64,000 nt of DNA, from assembly GCA_038142205.1 (NCBI GenBank), contig JAYQJO010000001.1, positions 434,001-498,000 of the forward strand. Reading direction: 5' to 3'. Position 1 is the stretch's first letter, and every line of letters starts with the position of its first letter. Below, piece after piece: positions 57,948-64,000 of this stretch. The position numbers and the translations under genes are program-made. This stretch comes from UBA7359 sp038142205 (GTDB taxonomy: Bacteria; Pseudomonadota; Gammaproteobacteria; Eutrophobiales; Eutrophobiaceae). A model generated the notes under the pieces. The model did not search any database. It had not been told where the DNA came from and saw only the letters and a program-made list of their open reading frames with translations.

Positions 57948-58649
57948 ATGAATTTTTATAAAAAAATATTCCTGATTGCATTATTTGTTTTTTCTCAATC
58001 TGTGGCAGCTGAATCCTGGTATCAGGTCGAAGTTATAGTCTTTGATAGGTTGTCTCCTGATCTAGATGGTGAGCAGTGGCAGGATCAGGAATTTAATCGT
58101 CGTGATGATATGCTTGAGTTGCAGCAAGCAGCTTTTACAGAGTTTGTGCCTTATTCGATATTAGACAAGAGCCGAAATCGACTTGATGGTATTTATCGTT
58201 ATTTTAAATTATCCAGCGATTTTAGACCTTTGTATCATGTGTCCTGGCAACAAGAAGCAACTGAACGACGTAAGTCGCGTTATGTCCATATTCAAAGACT
58301 GAGTGAGGCCGAAACCATCTCAAAGCCGGTTTCTGAAACTGAAGTATTAGCAGTCGAACTGGAAGAACCTGCTTTTATAGAAGACATAGTTATGCCGGAT
58401 AGAATAATAGATGGTTCAATTCGTATTAGAAGTGGTTTCTATTTACATGCTGATATTGACCTTTCTTATTTCACACAATTACCGGAACAAAATAAAGTGC
58501 TTCGTAGTAGTGAAGAATCATTTGCTAACGGATTTGATAAAACAGAAATAAAACTTAAAGAAACAAGAAAGATTAAGCTCAATGAGATTCACTACTTTGA
58601 TCACCCGATGTTTGGGGTGATTCTTCAGGTGAGTCGTTTAGCGAATTAA
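57948..58649 (+). CDS. csiV: CsiV-like periplasmic protein
   Basis: A 233-residue exported protein with signal peptide (IFLIALFVFSQSVAAES). The mature N-terminus WYQVEVIVFDR is typical of the CsiV (PF10972) family. The C-terminal part (LNEIHYFDHPMFGVILQVSRL) is also conserved. In Vibrio, CsiV is encoded beside mfd and is linked to peptidoglycan synthesis or cell shape. Here it follows mfd by 7 bp. No enzymatic motif is visible. Confidence 0.85.
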   Translation: MNFYKKIFLIALFVFSQSVAAESWYQVEVIVFDRLSPDLDGEQWQDQEFNRRDDMLELQQAAFTEFVPYSILDKSRNRLDGIYRYFKLSSDFRPLYHVSWQQEATERRKSRYVHIQRLSEAETISKPVSETEVLAVELEEPAFIEDIVMPDRIIDGSIRIRSGFYLHADIDLSYFTQLPEQNKVLRSSEESFANGFDKTEIKLKETRKIKLNEIHYFDHPMFGVILQVSRLAN

Positions 58650-58935
58650 TAGCAACTATCGACCCAATGCAGAAGTATAATGTATCCAGTTTTCGTTTCT
58701 GCTTTGTACTTGAAAGCAGGCATTAAAAATTATCCAATAGACTCTTCACTTCATGCCCGCTTTTGTTAAGAACATGGGTGTACGATGTTCAGGATGAATA
58801 AGTGTCGTGAGAGGCAGAATGCCGGAAGCGACTATCATTCCTTTTAAAGAATAACTGAATACATGTGCCGCCACATTTTTAATTATGTTTGCTTTTCTAA
58901 CTGCTTTTGAAACAGACAATAAGCTACATTGGACG
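58650..58935. other. Gene-free interval after csiV
   Basis: About 290 bp without a credible reading frame or strong terminator. Its composition becomes GC-richer toward the right, where the attC-like sequence and the GFA-type gene begin. Probably degraded or imported DNA. Confidence 0.45.
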
Positions 58936-58968
58936 CGCTAACGCGCATTGTGAGCTAAACGGTTAGAC
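58936..58968. repeat. attC-like site on the left of the GFA gene
   Basis: CGCTAAC at 58936-58942 and GTTAGAC at 58962-58968 bracket a short spacer. GTTAGAC fits the integron core GTTRRRY, and the reverse complement GTCTAAC fits RYYYAAC. The partner box is one base off consensus. The mirror-image pair is found right of the gene (59480-59523). The 33-bp length is short for attC, so this is a tentative call. Confidence 0.4.
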
Positions 58969-58991
58969 GGAAAGAGATCGCGATAGAAATT

Positions 58992-59432
58992 CTACGGTTC
59001 GAGCAGCTTCTTAATTTGGTCAGCGTTTGGTGCGTGGTCACACGATGGCAACGCGGAGTTGAGAATAAGCCAATCGGGAGTGCTTGAAGCCCAAACATTG
59101 ATCTGCGGTGAAAATTGGTTGGGATCATCTAAGCTACCCGCCCATAAACCAATTAGTTCCGGCACAAGCTCTGCCTGAATACATACAGGGGAGCCACATG
59201 TATTACAAAATCCGCGGTTGACAGCATTACCGCTCTCAGCCTTTACTTCGTAGTAAGAAACGTCACCGGTAAGGGTCACAGAAGACTTAGGCGTATATAA
59301 GATAGGACACTGACCACCACCGCTGGCTCGTTGGCAATCTCGGCATTGGCAATTCCAGGCGAATGCTGGCTCAGCGGTAGCAACATAACTAATTACACCG
59401 CATGCACATCTTCCGGAATATGGCGTTTGCAT
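58992..59432 (-). CDS. GFA family (glutathione-dependent formaldehyde-activating-like) protein
   Basis: A 146-residue DUF636/GFA protein with zinc cysteines in GRCACGVISYVA (near 8-12), WNCQCRDCQRASGG (near 29-33) and FCNTCGSPVCIQ (near 76-84). The family includes S-hydroxymethylglutathione synthase-like enzymes and many uncharacterised members. Substrate unknown here. Its GC content is clearly higher than that of its neighbours, and attC-like sequences flank it. GFA genes are common integron cassettes, so an imported gene is likely. Confidence 0.88.
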   Translation of the reverse strand: MQTPYSGRCACGVISYVATAEPAFAWNCQCRDCQRASGGGQCPILYTPKSSVTLTGDVSYYEVKAESGNAVNRGFCNTCGSPVCIQAELVPELIGLWAGSLDDPNQFSPQINVWASSTPDWLILNSALPSCDHAPNADQIKKLLEP

Positions 59433-59479
59433 GGCTGGAACCTCCTCGGCATTTTGAAATTATGCGAAATGAAACTTTC

Positions 59480-59523
59480 GTCTAACAAGGTGTTGCAAAG
59501 GGCAACTGAGCACAACGTTAGCG
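59480..59523. repeat. attC-like site on the right of the GFA gene
   Basis: GTCTAAC at 59480-59486 (fits RYYYAAC) and GTTAGCG at 59517-59523 (one base off GTTRRRY) enclose a partly self-complementary spacer (GTTGC and GCAAC). It is 44 bp long, near the low end for integron recombination sites. It could also be a simple inverted repeat. Confidence 0.4.
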
Positions 59524-59976
59524 GGTGATAGAGAAAAAATCAAGTCTCATGCAAATTTGAAATGTAGGGGCTGAAAAACGGTTGCACAGTTTCGGTCTTG
59601 GGGAATTGGCCTGAATATTTGGAAGTACAAGTTACAGCAACAAGTTAGCCTCAGGGCTTGAGTGCTCGCTGAAGCTTGTTTAAAGTTGAGTGAAAACGTT
59701 TCGTAGTCATAAACATGACGGCCATGTTAAAACGAAAAATTATGCTGATAGAGCCAGATGCAAACTGAGGAATGGGATACAAAATAAATAATCACGTAGG
59801 GTAAAAATCTTTAATTCGTATACCAGTCTTCACCAGTGCTTTTCTTCTGTATTTATTGCGCTAACAAGTAGCTGCACAGAAAAAACTACGTTGGCAGTCC
59901 TGTTTTCCAGTGAGCTAGGCATTATTTTTACAGATAAACATTCAGTGACATGACTACTTTTGGCCGAAAACTGGCT
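59524..59976. other. Gene-free interval right of the GFA gene
   Basis: Roughly 450 bp with no recognisable gene. A weak attC-like string (CGCTAAC near 59870, followed 24 bases later by a GTTGG box) may be another decayed recombination site. The rest is mixed-composition DNA that matches nothing I know. It separates imported DNA from the host operon that ends at 59977. Confidence 0.4.
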
Positions 59977-60165
59977 TTATTCATTTTCATGTTTTGCCGT
60001 AACACGGACATCATTATCAATTACAGATACAAATAAATTAATAGGTCGGCAACACACTTCGCAGTCTTCGATGTAGTTTTGTTCGGGGATACTGCAATCA
60101 ATAACTAATTCGTAGTTCTCACCGCAGTAGGGGCAAGTAATGTGTTTACTTGCAAGTCTGTTCAT
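59977..60165 (-). CDS. CPXCG-motif cysteine-rich small protein
   Basis: A 62-residue protein with ITCPYCGENYEL and DCEVCCRPINL, the paired knuckles of the Cys_rich_CPXG family (PF14255), presumably binding one zinc. It starts one base into the stop of the mtnP gene, so it is the last gene of the ATPase-hpt-mtnP operon. Function unknown. The family is widespread in gammaproteobacteria. Confidence 0.85.
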   Translation of the reverse strand: MNRLASKHITCPYCGENYELVIDCSIPEQNYIEDCEVCCRPINLFVSVIDNDVRVTAKHENE

Positions 60166-60905
60166 TATTTATTTTTTAAAAACGCAGAAAGCAATTCGTG
60201 TACTTTGCCTATTCCCTTGTTTAGATAGTCCTCTATTATTTCCATTGTAATGATTTCATCCGTTTTTCCTGCTGCCCAGTTAACAACGAGTGAACAACAG
60301 GCATATTCCATTTCAAGCTCTCTGGCAAGGCTGGCTTCGGGCATACTGGTCATGCCAACAATATCGCAACCATCTTTTTCATAACGGTTTATTTCGGCAG
60401 CCGTTTCCAAACGAGGACCTTGTGTTACAGCGTAGGTGCCATCAGCAACTAGATCAATATTATTTTCTTTTGCTGTATTAATCAGTTGTTGGCGCAATGA
60501 TTCAGAATAGGGCGCAGTGAAATCGATATGTACAACTTCTTTTAGATTCTCTTCATAGAAGGTATCAATGCGACTATGTGTGTAATCAATTAATTGTTCA
60601 GGAATAACTATTCTGCAAGGAGTCATATTTTTTGTAATGCCACCGACTGCATTAACAGCAATGATCTCATGTACATCATCATCTTTTAAGGCTTGAATAT
60701 TAGCTCTGTAATTTATTTTATGAGGAGGGATAGTATGCGGGTCGCCATGGCGAGGTAAAAATAGTATTTCCTTATCATAAAATTTTCCGACTTTAATTGG
60801 CGCAGAAGTTTTACCCCAAATAGTTTCAGGATCAATTTCATTAATAATTTCCAGGCCTTCTAATTCAGTTAGACCGCTACCACCTATGATTGCTAACTTG
60901 CTCAT
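60165..60905 (-). CDS. mtnP: S-methyl-5'-thioinosine phosphorylase (MTAP/MTIP family)
   Basis: A 246-residue purine nucleoside phosphorylase-like enzyme. IIGGSGLTELEGLE is the phosphate loop, LPRHGDPHTIPPHKINYRANI near 48 and CDIVGMTSMPEASLARELEM near 175 form the active site. The length matches Pseudomonas PA3004, a methylthioinosine phosphorylase. In this window mtaD makes methylthioinosine and hpt uses the hypoxanthine product, so I favour inosine over adenosine as the substrate. The start overlaps the hpt stop by one base. Confidence 0.88.
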   Translation of the reverse strand: MSKLAIIGGSGLTELEGLEIINEIDPETIWGKTSAPIKVGKFYDKEILFLPRHGDPHTIPPHKINYRANIQALKDDDVHEIIAVNAVGGITKNMTPCRIVIPEQLIDYTHSRIDTFYEENLKEVVHIDFTAPYSESLRQQLINTAKENNIDLVADGTYAVTQGPRLETAAEINRYEKDGCDIVGMTSMPEASLARELEMEYACCSLVVNWAAGKTDEIITMEIIEDYLNKGIGKVHELLSAFLKNK

Positions 60906-61465
60906 TATGTTTTCACTGCATAAATACCGGCGATATTACGATGGTATTCGTGATAATCCATGCCGTAACCAAAAACATAATGATCAGGTATGGTTAAACC
61001 AGTGAAGTCAGCTTTCTTGATGGGTTTTTCTATTTTCAATTCTTTTTCAGTAAGGACAGCGGTAAATACATTTTTTGCACCTGCGTCGTAACAATAATCA
61101 ATGATAGCCGCAAGCGTAATGCCTTCATCAAGTATGTCATCGATGAGTAATACTGTTTTGTCAGTTAGTGTTTTTTCCGGTTTTTTTAACCAATTGATTG
61201 TGCTGCCACTCGTGCTACTTCTATATCGCGTGGCGTGTACGTAATCCATTTGTAATGGAAAATTAAGTTGAGACACCAGTTTCCCTGCTAAAATAACGCC
61301 ACCTACCATCACAGGAAGAATCAGAGGGTTAGTCTTTTCCAACTTAGTAGTAATCTCAGTTGCCATTCGAGTAATGGCAATTTCAACTTCTTCTGAAGAG
61401 TATAGTAGTTCAGCATTTCTTAACGCTTTCTGACTGTCATCAAAGGTTGCTTGCTCATCAGTCAT
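60905..61465 (-). CDS. hpt: Hypoxanthine-guanine phosphoribosyltransferase
   Basis: A 186-residue purine salvage enzyme starting at the ATG at 61465 (MTDEQATFDDSQ). The PRPP-binding motif VLLIDDILDEGITLAAIIDY is near 105-124 and the substrate part PDHYVFGYGMDYHEYHRNI is near the C-terminus. It lies between the ATPase gene and mtnP, all overlapping or nearly so. It converts hypoxanthine from methylthioinosine phosphorolysis to IMP. Confidence 0.92.
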   Translation of the reverse strand: MTDEQATFDDSQKALRNAELLYSSEEVEIAITRMATEITTKLEKTNPLILPVMVGGVILAGKLVSQLNFPLQMDYVHATRYRSSTSGSTINWLKKPEKTLTDKTVLLIDDILDEGITLAAIIDYCYDAGAKNVFTAVLTEKELKIEKPIKKADFTGLTIPDHYVFGYGMDYHEYHRNIAGIYAVKT

Positions 61466-61467
61466 TA

Positions 61468-62355
61468 TTATTTTTCCTTTAGTCTTTGTTGCCCTGTCCA
61501 GTCCTTTGCAAATTGCCATGCTGAACGGCCACTGCGCGAACCACGTTCAAGCGCCCACTTTAATGAGGCTTTTTTTATAAATTCATTATTATCTAAATTA
61601 TTTCCTAACTTTTTTAGCCAATAATCGACGATTTCCAGATATTGATCTTGATTAAAAGGATGAAATGATAACCAGAGCCCAAAACGTTCTGACAATGATA
61701 TTTTTTCTTCGATTGATTCGTTTAAATGCAATTCGTTATTAATATTTTTACTGGCAACATTATCACTCATATATTCCGGTAATAGATGACGGCGATTCGA
61801 TGTCGAATAAATCAGAATGTTTTCAGATGTGTTTGTTAGTGAGCCATCAAGTACAACTTTTAAAGCCTTGTAACTGGCATCGTCTGCTTCGAATGATAAA
61901 TCGTCACAATATAAGATAAAATGCCCTACTTTATTGCTAAGCAAATCAATAATTTTTCTCAGATCTTTTAAATCTTCTCTTTCAACTTCAATTAAATTTA
62001 ACCCTTTATCCTGATACTCATTTAATAGCGCTTTAATCAATGATGATTTCCCAGTGCCTTTTGGTCCCCAAAGTAAAACGTTATTAGCGGGTAAATTAGC
62101 CAGGAACTGTTGTGTGTTTCGATCTATGAGTTTTTTCTGTCGCTCTATGCATTGTAAATCAGAAAGTTTGAAATTCGCAGGACGATCAATTTTATGGAAG
62201 TAACCATTATTACCAAGGGATTTCCAATGATAGGCGCCACCATTAAATTCAATCACAGCCTTAGGTAAGGTTGGGATTAAAGGTTCTACTCTATCGAGTA
62301 GGGCATCGAGTCGTTTTAGTAATTTCTCTGTATCAGACACAAGTTTTAATTTCAT
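61468..62355 (-). CDS. DUF815-family P-loop ATPase
   Basis: A 295-residue AAA-type ATPase. VLLWGPKGTGKSSLIKALLN is the Walker A near 95, and VGHFILYCDDLSFE near 145 is the Walker B. LIYSTSNRRHLLPE is the sensor 1 region typical of the DUF815 group. The C-terminal GSRSGRSAWQFAKDW is also family-typical. Function poorly known; DUF815 proteins are general ATPases found in many gammaproteobacteria. It ends 2 bp before the hpt start, so it heads the operon. Confidence 0.85.
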   Translation of the reverse strand: MKLKLVSDTEKLLKRLDALLDRVEPLIPTLPKAVIEFNGGAYHWKSLGNNGYFHKIDRPANFKLSDLQCIERQKKLIDRNTQQFLANLPANNVLLWGPKGTGKSSLIKALLNEYQDKGLNLIEVEREDLKDLRKIIDLLSNKVGHFILYCDDLSFEADDASYKALKVVLDGSLTNTSENILIYSTSNRRHLLPEYMSDNVASKNINNELHLNESIEEKISLSERFGLWLSFHPFNQDQYLEIVDYWLKKLGNNLDNNEFIKKASLKWALERGSRSGRSAWQFAKDWTGQQRLKEK

Positions 62356-62409
62356 TAAAAAATGCGAATTATACGCGAGTCTTTTCGGTTAATCTCGTTT
62401 TGAAATTAA

Positions 62410-63419
62410 TTAATGTATGGCAATTGCCTGGTTTAGTTTGTCTTCAATACGCTTTTTATAATTCAGGTATTGAATTGTTTGTAGTTTGTCAGATTTAACT
62501 TGACCGATGAGTCCTATAGAGATGTCTATATCTGTAATATAAATGGGATATTTTTGTCCGCTGGCGCGTTTGCCAATGACATATTCGGGAACAACATTGA
62601 ATAGGTTGTTATCATGTTCAATATAGGAAAACTCAACATCTTCACAAAATATAGTTAAGGAGTGATGCTCATCATCAGGACTACCGATGACTTGAATATT
62701 GAAAAAACCTTTTCCGTTTCGCTCTATTTCATCATTAATTTTATTTATTTCAATATTTACCATCTTGTCTAAATTTATCTGGAAAAATTCAATTTCTATA
62801 TTTTCAAAATTGGTTTGTACATCGAGCATTAAAAATAAAAGTCGATTAATGGCGCTTTAAAAAATAAGTTATAGTGATTAATTAAAGCCTTGCTGTTATG
62901 GGAAGGCTCAGTTTGACAAAACAAGGAGCCGTTTTCGTCGATGATATAAATATCAGCCATTTTGTAATTTATATAATAAAAAAGCTGTATTTTGTTAGTC
63001 TTGTTTAATTTGAAAATTTTCTGAATTAATTTATCACCGTGGGTTTCCTTTTCAAAACCACACGGCAAAAATGACTTTTACTGTTATAGGCTATAGAGTC
63101 ACTACTACCCATAAAATACACACCGTTAATGCCCAGGTTACGGCGGGCACGGCGAATTGGCATATAAGATTTAGTTGTGGTGAATAGTTGAAAATACCAG
63201 CTGGTGCTTCGTCATTAACATAGCCGGGTAATTCAGGGTTATTTTCATGAAAATGCAGTGGTAGTAATTCAATAAAGCCTTTTGTCGGTCGTTCAAGCCT
63301 TGCTGGGTTAACTCAATTCTTTACCGGTTTATTTTCAGAAAGCGTGCTTCGATACGGTTAAGTTCGACCTCATCTGTAAGTTTATGATTACTTTTAATTC
63401 TTAAGTTATTGAGAAACAT
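62410..63419 (-). pseudogene. cyaA: Collapsed class I adenylate cyclase (cyaA)
   Basis: The N-terminal and C-terminal ends of CyaA are joined with the middle missing. From an ATG at 63419, VELNRIEARFLKINR is followed by a stop; then, in another frame, GFIELLPLHFHENNPELPGY, and in a third LGINGVYFMGSSDSIA. These match the CyaA N-terminus (LLPLLFHxNHPLLPGY, GLFLMGSTGTVAQ). Below about 63065, KMADIYIIDENGSLFCQTEP and, after a one-base frameshift at 62831-62835, SLTIFCEDVEFSYIE and KYPIYITDIDIS match the C-terminus. About 1.0 kb remains of an expected 2.8 kb. The catalytic core is lost, so no cAMP synthesis is expected from this gene. Confidence 0.85.
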
Positions 63420-63822
63420 ACGTATTTTATTTAACTAGGCTAGACAGCATGATTTATTTCTATTTTCCCAATTATTTATATTGGTAAACACTATATCGGC
63501 TGATAAGTAAATTTCTTCACACAAAAAGCAGAAATCAACTATAAATATGGACATAAAAATACTTTACTATCAACAACATAGGTTTTATTTAAGGAGATTA
63601 AGAGGTAAAATTAATATAGATCAAAAAATGCTCATTTAATCCTGATGACATCAATGCATTACAAGACGTGTTTTGGTAACATTCGTGCCTCCTATTGGGG
63701 GTCAATACCAGCTATTGAGGAAAAGCGGTTCCACGCTTTCATATAATAAAAAAGACTTTTTTGCTCATTTAGAGATGAGATAACGATTTCAAAATTTTTT
63801 AATTAGTTATTGAGGAAAACGT
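63420..63822. other. glyA upstream region
   Basis: About 400 bp without a gene between the cyaA relic and glyA. It holds a perfect TCAATA-ccagc-TATTGA stem (63702-63718) inside a larger CCTC...GAGG-flanked region, and an A/T-rich stretch (63742-63770). It may form the promoter and leader of glyA. I see no match to a known riboswitch. Confidence 0.4.
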
Positions 63823-64000
63823 ATGTTTACAAAAAACACAACAGTGGAAGGATTTGATCCCGAACTCTTCTCCGCAATGGAGTCAGAACGGCGTCGCCAA
63901 GAAGAACACATTGAATTAATCGCATCAGAAAATATGACTAGTCCAAGAGTCATGGAGTGCCAGGGTTCCGTCTTAACCAACAAGTATGCAGAGGGTTATC
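63823..64000 (+). CDS. glyA: Serine hydroxymethyltransferase, 5' part only
   Basis: The gene runs off the window end. The N-terminal 59 residues, from the ATG at 63823 behind gagga, contain FDPELFSAMESERRRQEEHI, ELIASENMTSPRVMECQGS and VLTNKYAEGY, an unmistakable GlyA start. The enzyme interconverts serine and glycine with tetrahydrofolate. It is of interest because serC, a step in the main serine pathway, is decayed in this window. Confidence 0.96.
   Translation, partial: MFTKNTTVEGFDPELFSAMESERRRQEEHIELIASENMTSPRVMECQGSVLTNKYAEGY

Noticed and set aside
62829..63068. Independent small hypothetical gene
   Set aside because: Its sequence matches the C-terminal region of CyaA and continues into the next fragment after one base, so it is part of the pseudogene.
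63690..63720. Glycine or tetrahydrofolate riboswitch ahead of glyA
   Set aside because: Only a short stem is seen; the conserved cores of those riboswitches are not recognisable.
1..64000. CRISPR array
   Set aside because: No regularly spaced direct repeats with unique spacers were seen; the repeats found are tandem, iteron-like or att-related.

Overview
The window comes from a low-GC (roughly 40 percent by eye) gammaproteobacterium outside the Enterobacterales. The order gyrA-(serC)-pheA-hisC-tyrA-aroA-cmk-rpsA-ihfB-lapA-lapB-pyrF, the block pyrG-kdsA-eno-ftsB-ispD-ispF, and a Pseudomonas-like methylthioadenosine salvage set are all gammaproteobacterial signatures. I cannot name the genus.

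Layout. (1) Bases 1 to about 12,500 are accessory DNA. There are two small integrated elements, each with a tyrosine integrase, arranged around 3'-end fragments of an elongator tRNA-Met gene (5211-5258, and a decayed copy at 11274-11373). The right-hand element carries an integrase, an excisionase-like protein, a replication gene broken by a 293-bp tandem duplication, and a YhdJ-type restriction-modification locus. A metallopeptidase gene and a CBS-domain gene follow. (2) 12,557-17,930 is a GDP-mannose/GDP-mannuronate precursor locus (manC, algD, algC-type phosphomannomutase, plus a SLOG-fold protein). It is controlled by two divergent sigma-54-type promoters. (3) 18,343-23,616 is a housekeeping block for CTP, KDO, enolase, cell division and isoprenoid synthesis. 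(4) 23,781-28,917 is a DSF-type quorum-sensing locus: rpfF-like synthase, a membrane fatty-acid desaturase, and a convergent rpfC-like hybrid kinase next to an Smr-domain gene. (5) 29,004-41,903 holds purL, a secretin-like exported protein, purB, tas, pyrC, rnt, an XRE regulator, mtaD and mtnA. (6) 42,027-58,649 is the gyrA to mfd-csiV core block, with serC reduced to a decayed C-terminal stub. (7) 58,650-59,976 is gene-poor and holds a GC-richer GFA-family gene with attC-like flanks. (8) 59,977-64,000 holds mtnP-hpt and an ATPase gene, a collapsed class I adenylate cyclase (cyaA) pseudogene, and the start of glyA.

How the genes connect. MtaD, the MtnP-like phosphorylase, Hpt and MtnA form a route from methylthioadenosine through methylthioinosine to hypoxanthine/IMP and the methionine salvage sugar. 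ManC, AlgC and AlgD supply precursors for a mannuronate-type polysaccharide. The polymerisation genes are not here. RpfF/RpfC is a complete signal synthase and sensor pair, but no RpfG is present.

Quality caution. At least ten genes, most of them housekeeping, are broken by an apparent loss of exactly one base, usually in a homopolymer: a methyltransferase, kdsA, ispF, rpfC, smr, purL, purB, mtaD, mfd and the cyaA remnant. The direction is always a missing base, so I regard most as sequencing or consensus errors and give the reconstructed gene spans. Separate from these are single in-frame TAA interruptions (an element HTH gene, a restriction endonuclease, algD) and true decay (serC, cyaA), which homopolymer error does not explain.
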